From ECT2AJA-044 sp965658225 (GTDB taxonomy: Bacteria; Bacteroidota; Bacteroidia; Flavobacteriales; ECT2AJA-044): a DNA stretch of 13,056 nt. Under the pieces are notes generated by a model. It was not told the origin of the DNA. It searched no databases and worked only from the letters and a program-made list of their open reading frames with translations. Positions 1 to 7,823 of the stretch are shown piece by piece. The stretch is from the NCBI GenBank assembly GCA_965658225.1, contig CBFHRK010000055.1:1-13056 (forward strand), written 5' to 3'. The first letter of the stretch is position 1; every line of letters starts with the position of its first letter. A program made the translations under genes and the position numbers.

Positions 1-307
1 CGTCTCCATCAATACCATCCGAAAGAAAATAAAGTCCGGAAACGGATAAGAGTCCGATCGTAATAAAAATGGGTGTAACAACCCTATTCTTCCGTCGAAC
101 ACGGGCGAAAAAGTAAAGAATCGCAAAAATGGAAGATAACAGGGTGACAATTGACGTCAACACCATATTCAAACCTTCAATTCCGCTTTGAATCGCCAAA
201 AGAATGGCAAACAGAGCGAAAACGAACAAAGTCATGTTCAGGATCCGCTCGTGAATGGAAAATTTGGGATGTTCCCCAACGAGCCTTATGAAAACCCGCA
301 TTAACAT
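1..307 (-). CDS. N-terminal part of a multi-pass membrane protein, possibly a sensor kinase (partial)
   Basis: This reading frame has no stop from its start to the left edge, so only about 100 residues are visible and the C-terminus is missing. Two starts are possible, ATG at 307 or ATG at 301 (the sequence is ATG-TTA-ATG). An in-frame TAA at 317-319 lies just upstream and is also the stop of the mutase gene, so the start cannot be further out. Counted from 301, a short basic and polar N-terminus (HPKFSIHERI) is followed by three hydrophobic segments at about residues 22-40, 45-66 and 74-94. A basic loop, RVRRKNR, lies between the second and third. The visible end, FLSDGIDG, resembles the 'N/S-G-G-I-x-G' turn in the six-helix N-terminal membrane domain of many Bacteroidota histidine kinases; that match is from memory and is inference. 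It lies 9 bases downstream of the mutase and is probably co-transcribed. The output domain is outside the window, so function is open. Confidence 0.6.
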   Translation of the reverse strand, partial: MLMRVFIRLVGEHPKFSIHERILNMTLFVFALFAILLAIQSGIEGLNMVLTSIVTLLSSIFAILYFFARVRRKNRVVTPIFITIGLLSVSGLYFLSDGIDGD

Positions 308-316
308 GCAGATAAT

Positions 317-3300
317 TTACATATTACGTCGGTACTGCCCTCCTACTTCGAATAATGAATGTGTAATTTGACCTAAAGAGCACACTTTAGTTGCCTCCAT
401 TAACTCTTCAAACATATTCGCATTTTCCAATGCAGCTTTTTGAATGCTTTTTAAAGCCTCCTCAGATTTGTTCGAATGTGCCTTGTGCAAATTGGCCAGC
501 ATTTCAATTTGATACTCTTTTTCCTCTGATGTAGCCCGAATGACTTCACCCGGAGTTACTGTTGGCGATCCGTTTTTATTTAAGAAAGTATTTACGCCAA
601 TAATCGGAAACTGACCATTGTGTTTCAATGTCTCGTAATACAACGACTCCTCTTGAATTTTACTGCGCTGATACATCGTTTCCATTGCACCTAGAACTCC
701 TCCGCGCTCCGTTATTCTGTCAAATTCCATGAGTACGGCTTCCTCCACTAAATCAGTGAGTTCTTCAATGATGAAACTTCCTTGCAAGGGGTTTTCATTT
801 TTCGCTAAGCCCAACTCTTTGTTTATAATGAGTTGAATTGCCATAGCTCGGCGAACGCTCGCTTCTGTAGGTGTGGTAATCGCCTCATCGTACGCATTCG
901 TATGTAGGGAGTTACAGTTGTCATAAATAGCGTACAGTGCTTGAAGCGTTGTACGGATATCATTGAAGTCGATCTCTTGAGCATGCAGCGAACGTCCAGA
1001 TGTTTGAATATGATATTTCAGCATTTGCGCTCTTGAATTGGCGCCGTACTTTTGCTTCATTGCCTTCGACCAAATGCGTCTAGCGACGCGACCAATAACC
1101 GCGTATTCAGGATCAATACCGTTACTAAAGAAGAACGATAAATTGGGTCCGAAATCGTTGATATCCATTCCGCGACTCAAGTAGTACTCGACGTATGTAA
1201 AGCCATTGGCAAGTGTGAAGGCCAATTGCGTTACTGGATTCGCTCCGGCTTCGGCAATGTGATATCCGCTAATGGAAACGGAGTAAAAATTCCGCACTTG
1301 CTGCTTAATAAAGTACTCTTGAACATCACCCATCAATCGGAGTGCAAACTCCGTAGAGAAAATACACGTGTTTTGCGCCTGATCTTCTTTTAAGATATCG
1401 GCTTGCACTGTGCCGCGTACCTGCTTTAAGGTATCGGCTTTTATTTGGTCGTACACCTCTTTTGGAAGCACTTGATCACCTGTAACGCCCAATAGCATGA
1501 GGCCGAGGCCATCATTTCCGGCCGGTAGGCCGCCCTGATAAACGGGAATCTCCAAGCCACGCTCGTCGAAAATCGTTTTTATTTTCTTTTTCACTTGCGC
1601 CTCCAAGCCTTCGGCCCGAATGTATTTCTCGCATTGCTGATCAATTGCCGCATTCAAGAAAAAGCCCAATAGCATGGGGGCCGGACCATTGATTGTCATA
1701 CTCACCGATGTCTTGGGATCAGCTAAATCGAAACCGCTGTACAACTTCTTTGCATCATCCAAACAGCAAATACTCACTCCCGCATTTCCAATTTTACCGT
1801 AAATGTCTGGTCGACGACCTGGATCATTTCCGTAAAGTGTAACCGAATCAAATGCCGTCGACAAACGCTTCGCTTCCATATCCAAACTCACGTAATGAAA
1901 ACGCGTGTTTGTGCGCTCCGGACCACCTTCACCTGCAAACATTCGGGTAGGATCTTCCCCCTCTCGTTTAAAGGGATAAATACCCGCAGTGTACGGGAAT
2001 TCACCGGGAACATTTTCCTGTAACATCCACGCCAATAAATCGCCCCAAGCCTTAAATTTGGGTAAAGCAACTTTTGGGATTTGGCTATGACTTAATGATT
2101 CCGTGTGCGTCTGAATTTTAATTTCTCGATCGCGCACTTTAAACGTGTACAAAGGACCTGAGTAATTTGCCTTCTTTGCTTCCCATTCTTGAAGCATTAC
2201 CCAATTATGCGGGTCTAAATCGAGTTTTACTTGCTCAAACTGTTCCTGCAGGCCTTTAATTAATCGGTCCTTATCATCGAGCTTCGATTTTTCAAGACTC
2301 GAAATTCCCGATTGAATTCCATACAATTCTTCTGCAACCGCTACCTGTTGCTGTACCCACTCGTCGTACGATCGATTTGATTCGGAAATCTCGCTTAAAT
2401 ACCGCGTGCGCTTGGGTGGAATAATGTAAATTTTCTCTGACATCTCATCGGTCGAGGTGTACTTAGAAACTAAATCAACCCCCGTCTTCTCAACAATTTT
2501 ATTCATCAGCACCCGATAGAGCTCATTCATTCCGGGATCATTGAACTGACTGGCAATAGTTCCATAAACCGGCATTGTATCCGGGTCATCATGCCATAAG
2601 TTGTGATTGCGTTGATATTGCTTTTTAACGTCTCGCAAAGCGTCCAAAGCTCCTCGTTTATCGAATTTATTGAGGGCGATAACATCTGCAAAATCGAGCA
2701 TATCAATTTTCTCTAGCTGAGTTGCTGCACCGTATTCGGGAGTCATCACATAAAGAGACGTATCGCTGTGATCTAGGATTTCCGTATCCGACTGTCCAAT
2801 TCCAGAGGTTTCAAGAATTATTAAATCAAATTGAGCCGCTTTTAAAATATTGACCGCCTCTTGTACGTGCTTTGACAAAGCCAAATTCGACTGACGTGTG
2901 GCCAATGAACGCATATACACCCGCTCGTGATTAATGCTATTCATGCGAATACGATCCCCCAAAAGAGCTCCGCCCGTTTTCCTTTTTGATGGATCAACGC
3001 TGATGATCCCAATTTTTTTGTCTTCAAAATCAAGCAAGAACCTCCGAACTAATTCATCCACTAAGGAAGACTTTCCGGCTCCGCCTGTTCCCGTAATTCC
3101 AAGGACTGGCGTGGTCGACTTTGCCGCTTGGTCTTCAACGTCTTTTAACGCCGCAGCGCTTTCTTCTGGATTGTTTTCAGCTGCGGATATTAATCGAGCA
3201 ATCGCAGGTATATTTTTCGTGCTCAATTCTTTTGCTTCGCCGTTCAATGAATCGCCAAGAGGGAAATCACTTTTTTGAACTAAGTCGTTAATCATACCTT

Positions 3301-3697
3301 GAAGGCCGAGCTCGCGGCCGTCGTCTGGACTATAAATACGAGTAACACCGTATTCCATAAGTTCCTTGATTTCCTCGGGGAGAATAACTCCGCCACCGCC
3401 GCCAAAAATCTTTATGTGGCCTGCCCCGCGCTCTTTTAAGAGGTCGTGCATATATTTAAAATACTCGTTATGACCACCTTGATAAGAAGTCATTGCAATC
3501 GCTTGAGCATCTTCTTGGATAGCCGTATTGACCACTTCATCAACCGAGCGATCATGACCAAGGTGAATAACCTCACAACCCGTGCTTTGAATAATCCGAC
3601 GCATGATATTGATCGCTGCATCGTGCCCATCGAAAAGACTCGCGGCCGTAACTATTCGTACTTTATTCTTGGGAATATAGGGTTCTTGAATTTGCAT
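317..3697 (-). CDS. icmF: Fused isobutyryl-CoA mutase IcmF (B12 domain + MeaB-like GTPase + mutase)
   Basis: Adenosylcobalamin-dependent carbon-skeleton mutase that interconverts isobutyryl-CoA and n-butyryl-CoA in the cytoplasm, with its G-protein chaperone built in. The order is typical of IcmF. Residues 10-145 form the B12-binding domain: DGHDAA at 23-28 with His25 the expected axial ligand, SYQGGH at 71-76 and a glycine run at 99-103. Residues 195-400 form the MeaB-like GTPase: P-loop GTGGAGKS at 203-210, ETSGIGQ at 296-302 and NKFD at 343-346. After a linker, the mutase barrel runs from about 560 to the C-terminus. Two residues that separate isobutyryl-CoA from methylmalonyl-CoA mutases are both of the IcmF type: Phe587 in RMFAGEG (Tyr in methylmalonyl-CoA mutase) and Gln775 in AQNTCIF (Arg there). 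The 1126-residue length is normal for the fused form. A -7 promoter element lies just upstream. Related acyl-CoA substrates such as isovaleryl/pivalyl-CoA are possible minor activities. Confidence 0.95.
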   Translation of the reverse strand: MQIQEPYIPKNKVRIVTAASLFDGHDAAINIMRRIIQSTGCEVIHLGHDRSVDEVVNTAIQEDAQAIAMTSYQGGHNEYFKYMHDLLKERGAGHIKIFGGGGGVILPEEIKELMEYGVTRIYSPDDGRELGLQGMINDLVQKSDFPLGDSLNGEAKELSTKNIPAIARLISAAENNPEESAAALKDVEDQAAKSTTPVLGITGTGGAGKSSLVDELVRRFLLDFEDKKIGIISVDPSKRKTGGALLGDRIRMNSINHERVYMRSLATRQSNLALSKHVQEAVNILKAAQFDLIILETSGIGQSDTEILDHSDTSLYVMTPEYGAATQLEKIDMLDFADVIALNKFDKRGALDALRDVKKQYQRNHNLWHDDPDTMPVYGTIASQFNDPGMNELYRVLMNKIVEKTGVDLVSKYTSTDEMSEKIYIIPPKRTRYLSEISESNRSYDEWVQQQVAVAEELYGIQSGISSLEKSKLDDKDRLIKGLQEQFEQVKLDLDPHNWVMLQEWEAKKANYSGPLYTFKVRDREIKIQTHTESLSHSQIPKVALPKFKAWGDLLAWMLQENVPGEFPYTAGIYPFKREGEDPTRMFAGEGGPERTNTRFHYVSLDMEAKRLSTAFDSVTLYGNDPGRRPDIYGKIGNAGVSICCLDDAKKLYSGFDLADPKTSVSMTINGPAPMLLGFFLNAAIDQQCEKYIRAEGLEAQVKKKIKTIFDERGLEIPVYQGGLPAGNDGLGLMLLGVTGDQVLPKEVYDQIKADTLKQVRGTVQADILKEDQAQNTCIFSTEFALRLMGDVQEYFIKQQVRNFYSVSISGYHIAEAGANPVTQLAFTLANGFTYVEYYLSRGMDINDFGPNLSFFFSNGIDPEYAVIGRVARRIWSKAMKQKYGANSRAQMLKYHIQTSGRSLHAQEIDFNDIRTTLQALYAIYDNCNSLHTNAYDEAITTPTEASVRRAMAIQLIINKELGLAKNENPLQGSFIIEELTDLVEEAVLMEFDRITERGGVLGAMETMYQRSKIQEESLYYETLKHNGQFPIIGVNTFLNKNGSPTVTPGEVIRATSEEKEYQIEMLANLHKAHSNKSEEALKSIQKAALENANMFEELMEATKVCSLGQITHSLFEVGGQYRRNM

Positions 3698-3717
3698 CTA
3701 ATTTGACTTTAGTGATG

Positions 3718-3725
3718 CAAATATA
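3718..3725 (-). promoter_or_regulatory. Bacteroidota -7 promoter element for icmF
   Basis: The minus strand reads TATATTTG here, a perfect match to the Bacteroidota -7 consensus TAnnTTTG. It would place transcription start roughly 15 bases before the icmF ATG at 3697. No convincing -33 TTTG was found at the usual distance, so the assignment rests on one element and its position. If real, icmF can be transcribed independently of valS and the lipoprotein gene. Confidence 0.45.
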
Positions 3726-3751
3726 CCGGTTTGGGCGTTCTTAAAATAGCC

Positions 3752-4507
3752 TCAAGGAATGCGGATCAATTCTCCCCCTCCATTGTAAATAGCGATGATG
3801 TTTGTAACGGGGCCTCGGTAATAAACATTACCAGTTCCGTTAAAAATAACCGTGAGGTTTTGAGTAACGTTTACATACGCATCTCCGGAACCATTAATAG
3901 CTACTTTGCAACTTTCCGACCGAAGGTCGCGAGCATCGACAGTACCATTACTCTGCTGATTTACAGAAAATACAGAGGTTTGGCCCGCCCAAAAAGCTGT
4001 TCCGGATCCGGCATGATTACTTTCAATTGCATTGGCCTCTAGCTCAATTTGACTCGTCCCTGTTCCACTAAAAGTAAAATCAAGGTTTTGATAAATCAGC
4101 TCTGTCATGGTCAAAACACCATCTCCGGCCATGGAAATTCTCGATAACGGAAACGTAATAAGATTGACCTCTCGAAAAACCTCATTATAAAGTCCAGATT
4201 TTGCCTGTAATAGCAGCGTTTCGTTCAGAACCTCTGATGTTACATTGCTGTGATCTCCGGTATAAGCGGTAATGGATAACTGGGTCGAGTCGCCCCCCAT
4301 CACGTTCACGTTCAAGCCTTCATCGACGTAAAGCGCCTCGAATTCGCCTTCGAGCAATCGCTCTTCCACGGAAAGAGGTCCAATCGGCTCTTGTTTCTTT
4401 TGGCAAGCCGAGAGAATAACTACGGCAGTTAAGCCAAAAAAGAGTATTCCTTTGTTATTGAAGAGATTCAAGTTGTTCAGATAGCGCCTTAATTTTAAGT
4501 TCAGCAT
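3752..4507 (-). CDS. DUF2807 (head GIN domain) lipoprotein
   Basis: Predicted envelope lipoprotein of about 251 residues. With the ATG at 4507, the N-terminus is basic (LKLRRY), followed by a hydrophobic stretch and a lipobox ending LSAC at Cys35. The body is rich in beta-strand with repeated glycine turns (FSGTGTS, HAGSGTA, INGSGDA, FNGTGNV). This is the pattern of the DUF2807 'putative auto-transporter adhesin, head GIN domain' family, which is common in Bacteroidota and predicted to form a beta-solenoid. Its biochemical role is not established. The start is uncertain. The 4507 ATG overlaps the end of valS by 53 bases, and a further in-frame ATG exists at 4534. A TTG at 4471 would give a shorter, more ordinary signal peptide but also overlaps. 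Overlap in a different frame suggests translational coupling to valS. No terminator is seen between it and icmF 54 bases downstream. Confidence 0.85.
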   Translation of the reverse strand: MLNLKLRRYLNNLNLFNNKGILFFGLTAVVILSACQKKQEPIGPLSVEERLLEGEFEALYVDEGLNVNVMGGDSTQLSITAYTGDHSNVTSEVLNETLLLQAKSGLYNEVFREVNLITFPLSRISMAGDGVLTMTELIYQNLDFTFSGTGTSQIELEANAIESNHAGSGTAFWAGQTSVFSVNQQSNGTVDARDLRSESCKVAINGSGDAYVNVTQNLTVIFNGTGNVYYRGPVTNIIAIYNGGGELIRIP

Positions 4508-7118
4508 CAGCTTGTTTTTTCCGTTCAATGGCAACCACTTGATCTGGTGCGTTGTTTACAAAACGTTCATTGCTGAGCTTTTTCTGAACAGAATTAAGAA
4601 ATCCTTGCTGGTATTTCAATTCCTCTTTCAACTTTTCAATTTCCGCAGCAACATCCACACTACCTTCTAAGGGTATGGCATATTCATTTGCTCCAACGCG
4701 AAAAGTATAGGAGCCTTCCGGTTTTGGATCTGTTTCGTTTACGCGATCGATATTACCTAGTTTACGAATGATGACATCGAAATCGTTGGTTGAAGCTTCG
4801 TTCTTTTTAAGGTAAAGAGACAATTCTTCTTTTGGCGAAAGTCCTTTTTCCTGACGGAACGATCGAATTGCACTCACCACTTCCTTCACTGTTTCGAATT
4901 CAGAAACGACGTTCGCATCGAAAGCCACTTGTTCCGGATAATCGGATACCGTGATACAGTCTTTCTCTTCCCGTGGAGCTAATTGATGGTACACTTCTTC
5001 TGTGAGAAAAGGCATAAAGGGATGCAACAACTTAATAACCTGCTGGAAGTTTCGCTGAATAGTAAGTTTTGAAGCGGACGAAATAGCTTCTCCGTAAGGT
5101 GGTTTAACCATTTCTAGGTACCAAGAACAGAAATCGTCCCAAACCAACTTGTAGAGCGTCATGAGGGCCTCTGACAATCGATAATCTGAAAAAGACTGCT
5201 CCACTTCGCTGAGCGCGCTTTGGAATCGATGTCGGAACCATTCATGCGCGGCCTCTTCGGCCGGACGAACATCACTGCCATCTGTTTCCCAACCCGATAC
5301 GAGACGAAGGGCATTCCAAATTTTATTCGAGAAATTTCTTCCCTGCTCGCAAAGTTTCTCGTCGAAGAGCAAATCGTTCCCTGCTGCAGCGGAGAGTAGC
5401 ATTCCTACGCGTACACCATCTGCACCATATTGATCGATGAGTTCAAGTGCATCGGGTGAATTCCCCAATGATTTGCTCATTTTTCGGCGCTGCTTATCGC
5501 GCACCATTCCGGTGAAGTAAACATGCTTGAAAGGACGCTCTCCTTTAAATTCGTAACCCGCCATGATCATTCGGGCTACCCAGAAAAATATAATATCCCA
5601 ACCCGTAACCAGCACGTTGGTTGGATAGTAATAATCGAGTTCTTTGGTATTTTCGAATCCGTCGAACACCGAAATAGGCCAGAGCCACGAAGAGAACCAT
5701 GTATCAACTACGTCCTCATCCTGCCGTAAGGCAGAGAACGGCAAATCGGGGTTTCCCGTTTTATCACGAGCTTGTTTCAGCGCTTCTTCGTCCGATTCGG
5801 CAACGATAATGGTATCGTTATCTAAATAATAGGCCGGAATTCGCTGTCCCCACCACAATTGACGACTAATTGGCCAATCGCGGATATTTTCCATCCAATG
5901 GCGATAGGTGTTCTTAAATTTTTGTGGAAAAAATTCGATCTCGTCGGACATCACCGACTCAAGCGCTTTTGGTGCGATCTTTTGCATATCGACAAACCAT
6001 TGAAGCGAAAGGCGCGGTTCAACAATGGTATCCGGGTTTCGTTCGGAGTATCCAACTTTATTTTGAATTTGCTCTACTTCGACTAATTGTCCGGCCGATT
6101 TAAGATCACCAACCAATTTCTTACGCACGGCCATGCGATCTTCGCCAACGTACAATTGAGCTGCTTCGCTCAAAGTACCGTCGGGATTCATGATGTCAAT
6201 GGTCTCGAGACTGTGCTTTTGACCAAGCTCATAATCATTGGTATCGTGAGCGGGGGTAACCTTTAAAGCACCTGTTCCGAATTCACGATCTACGTATTCG
6301 TCAAAAATGATTGGAATGGGTCGGTTCACTAAAGGAACAATAGCCTTGGCGCCTTTCAAATGAGTATAGCGCTCATCTTCGGGATGGACACAGATGGCGG
6401 TATCTCCTAAAATGGTCTCGGGGCGGGTGGTTGCGATGGTAATGGTTTCATCGGAATCGGCCAACGAGTAACGCACATGATAGAGGTTCGATTGCTCTTC
6501 CTTGTGGATAACCTCCTCGTTAGACAAAGTCGTTTGCGCAGCCGGATCCCAGTTGACCATTTTTAAATCCCGATACAAGTATCCTTTGTTGTAAAGGTCT
6601 ACGAAAACAGAAACCACTGCTTTACTTAAGCTGTCTTCCATCGTGAATCGGGTACGATCCCAATCGCACGACGCACCGAGTTTTTTCAGTTGGTCGATGA
6701 TAATACCTCCATACTGATCTTTCCANNNNNNNNNNNNNNNNNNNNNNNNNNNNNNNNNNNNNNNNNNNNNNNNNNNNNNNNNNNNNNNNNNNNNNNNNNN
6801 NNNNNNNNNNNNNNNNNNNNNNNNNTGTTCGCGTAATTTCCGAACCACTTTAGCTTCGGTGGCAATAGATGCGTGATCAGTGCCCGGTACCCAGCAGGCA
6901 TTAAACCCTTGCATACGTGCTCGTCGGATAAGCACGTCTTGAATGGTATTATTGAGCATATGTCCCATATGCAGAACACCGGTAACATTGGGCGGCGGAA
7001 TAACAATGGTGAAGGGTTCGCGATCATCTGGGACCGAACGAAAAAATTCGTTCTTGATCCAGTGGTCGTACCACTTCTTCTCTATACTTTGGGGGTCAAA
7101 TGTCTTTGCGATTTCCAT
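4455..7118 (-). CDS. valS: Valyl-tRNA synthetase (contains an assembly gap)
   Basis: Charges tRNA-Val with valine using ATP and hydrolyses mischarged Thr-tRNA-Val; an essential cytoplasmic class I synthetase. Visible landmarks, numbered with the gap counted as 34 residues: the HIGH-type signature HMGH at 50-53 within PPPNVTGVLHMGH; TTRPET near 230-235 in the editing domain; DTWFSS near 472-477; and the second signature KMSKS near 546-550. These are followed by the helical anticodon-binding region. The last ~65 residues form the ValRS C-terminal coiled coil, rich in K, E and Q. ATG at 7118 gives the normal N-terminus (EIAKTFDPQSIEKKWYDHW). Residues 98-131 are unknown because of 100 N. The frame is preserved across the gap, but the true missing stretch is probably shorter. 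A -7 element precedes the start. It is first of four co-directional genes. Confidence 0.96.
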   Translation of the reverse strand: MEIAKTFDPQSIEKKWYDHWIKNEFFRSVPDDREPFTIVIPPPNVTGVLHMGHMLNNTIQDVLIRRARMQGFNACWVPGTDHASIATEAKVVRKLREXXXXXXXXXXXXXXXXXXXXXXXXXXXXXXXXXXWKDQYGGIIIDQLKKLGASCDWDRTRFTMEDSLSKAVVSVFVDLYNKGYLYRDLKMVNWDPAAQTTLSNEEVIHKEEQSNLYHVRYSLADSDETITIATTRPETILGDTAICVHPEDERYTHLKGAKAIVPLVNRPIPIIFDEYVDREFGTGALKVTPAHDTNDYELGQKHSLETIDIMNPDGTLSEAAQLYVGEDRMAVRKKLVGDLKSAGQLVEVEQIQNKVGYSERNPDTIVEPRLSLQWFVDMQKIAPKALESVMSDEIEFFPQKFKNTYRHWMENIRDWPISRQLWWGQRIPAYYLDNDTIIVAESDEEALKQARDKTGNPDLPFSALRQDEDVVDTWFSSWLWPISVFDGFENTKELDYYYPTNVLVTGWDIIFFWVARMIMAGYEFKGERPFKHVYFTGMVRDKQRRKMSKSLGNSPDALELIDQYGADGVRVGMLLSAAAGNDLLFDEKLCEQGRNFSNKIWNALRLVSGWETDGSDVRPAEEAAHEWFRHRFQSALSEVEQSFSDYRLSEALMTLYKLVWDDFCSWYLEMVKPPYGEAISSASKLTIQRNFQQVIKLLHPFMPFLTEEVYHQLAPREEKDCITVSDYPEQVAFDANVVSEFETVKEVVSAIRSFRQEKGLSPKEELSLYLKKNEASTNDFDVIIRKLGNIDRVNETDPKPEGSYTFRVGANEYAIPLEGSVDVAAEIEKLKEELKYQQGFLNSVQKKLSNERFVNNAPDQVVAIERKKQADAELKIKALSEQLESLQ
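6726..6825. other. Assembly gap of 100 N inside valS
   Basis: Exactly 100 unknown bases, the conventional placeholder for a gap of unknown size. Flanking codons on both sides read as valyl-tRNA synthetase in the same frame: KLRE before the gap and WKDQYGG after it. From memory of related synthetases, only about 18-20 residues normally separate these segments, so the real gap is likely nearer 55 bases. Confidence 0.97.
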
Positions 7119-7137
7119 GGGTTCCTTGTTGGGCGAA

Positions 7138-7145
7138 CAAAAGTA
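7138..7145 (-). promoter_or_regulatory. Bacteroidota -7 promoter element for valS
   Basis: The minus strand reads TACTTTTG, a full match to TAnnTTTG, ending 19 bases before the valS ATG at 7118. The resulting leader would be only about a dozen bases long. A -33 element at the usual spacing is not obvious, so confidence is moderate. Confidence 0.45.
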
Positions 7146-7220
7146 GGAAATCCGCTCCTTCTTTTAAGCGTAAACCATCGAACCGTTAGGTTGTTAAAGC
7201 GGTGTTAATGGAATTAAAGG

Positions 7221-7253
7221 TTTGCATATGTGCTATTGCCTTTGCTACCTTTG
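7221..7253 (+). promoter_or_regulatory. Promoter of the DUF1573 gene (TTTG / TAnnTTTG)
   Basis: A TTTG at 7221-7224 is followed after 21 bases by TACCTTTG at 7246-7253. This fits the Bacteroidota sigma factor consensus, TTTG about 19-21 bases before TAnnTTTG. Transcription would start near 7259, giving an A/T-rich leader of about 30 bases before the ATG at 7291. Both elements are present, which makes this the best-supported promoter in the window. Confidence 0.7.
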
Positions 7254-7290
7254 TTAATTAGTTAAACGAAACAGAATTAAAATTATAATC

Positions 7291-7731
7291 ATGAAAAAGC
7301 TACTTGCTACTTTAACTGTTGTTTTTGCGGCCGTTGCATTATCATTTGGACAAGCCAATCCAAATGCTCCGGAAATGTCATTTGAAAAAGAAGTTCACGA
7401 CTACGGAACGATCAATCAAGGGGCAAACGGCACCTACGAATTCGTATTCACGAATACGGGGAAAGAGCCATTAATCATTACTACGGCTAAAGGATCATGC
7501 GGATGTACCGTTCCTGCATGGCCAAATGAGCCAATTCCTCCAGGGGGAAGCGACGTGATTAAAGTAAAATACGACACCAAGCGATTGGGTGCATTCAACA
7601 AATCCGTAACGATTACATCGAATGCTGCGACGCCAACGAAGGTGATTAAAATCCAAGGAAAAGTTATTGCCGATAGCGGAAGTTCTTCTCCAGTTAAGCA
7701 AAACGGAGCTTCTCCAGTTGCGAAGCCATAA
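7291..7731 (+). CDS. Secreted DUF1573 domain protein
   Basis: Small exported protein of 146 residues. Residues 1-20 are a classic Sec signal peptide (MKKLLATL, then a hydrophobic core to SFG). Cleavage is expected around residues 20-22, before NPNAP. The mature part matches the DUF1573 family: VHDYGTI at 35-41; F.F.NTG.EPL at about 51-61; the Cys-Gly-Cys motif GSCGCTVP with Cys70 and Cys72; PIPPG at 81-85; and a G.F.K...I.SN strand at about 100-111. The family has an Ig-like (ASH/MSP-type) beta-sandwich. Its function is not established, though it is abundant in Bacteroidota periplasm and envelope. The last ~18 residues (Ser/Pro/Lys/Ala-rich) look like a disordered tail. The gene has its own promoter and is closed by a strong terminator, so it is a single-gene transcript. 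Confidence 0.93.
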   Translation: MKKLLATLTVVFAAVALSFGQANPNAPEMSFEKEVHDYGTINQGANGTYEFVFTNTGKEPLIITTAKGSCGCTVPAWPNEPIPPGGSDVIKVKYDTKRLGAFNKSVTITSNAATPTKVIKIQGKVIADSGSSSPVKQNGASPVAKP

Positions 7732-7755
7732 GGAAACTTTAAAATGATATTTTTG

Positions 7756-7788
7756 TCCCGGAGTTAACGCTCCGGGATTTTTTATTTT
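7756..7788 (+). terminator. Rho-independent terminator after the DUF1573 gene
   Basis: An 8-bp perfect GC-rich stem (TCCCGGAG pairing with CTCCGGGA) with the loop TTAACG is followed directly by TTTTTTATTTT. It lies 25 bases after the stop of the DUF1573 gene and ends 35 bases before the aminotransferase start. Confidence 0.93.
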
Positions 7789-7823
7789 AACCCACCCTGG
7801 CGGGTCGATTTTAAAAGTAAGCA

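Noticed and set aside
317..3697. Labelling the large mutase as methylmalonyl-CoA mutase
   Set aside because: The fused B12/G-protein/mutase order and the Phe587 and Gln775 residues fit IcmF; methylmalonyl-CoA mutase would have Tyr and Arg at these places.
3446..4042. Plus-strand open frames opposite icmF and the DUF2807 gene
   Set aside because: They are short and antisense to convincingly coded genes, with no family signature or promoter; shadow frames.
7789..7823. Short inverted repeat ACCC...GGGT and possible promoter ahead of the aminotransferase
   Set aside because: Only four base pairs match and no TAnnTTTG is present, so neither a second terminator nor a promoter can be supported.
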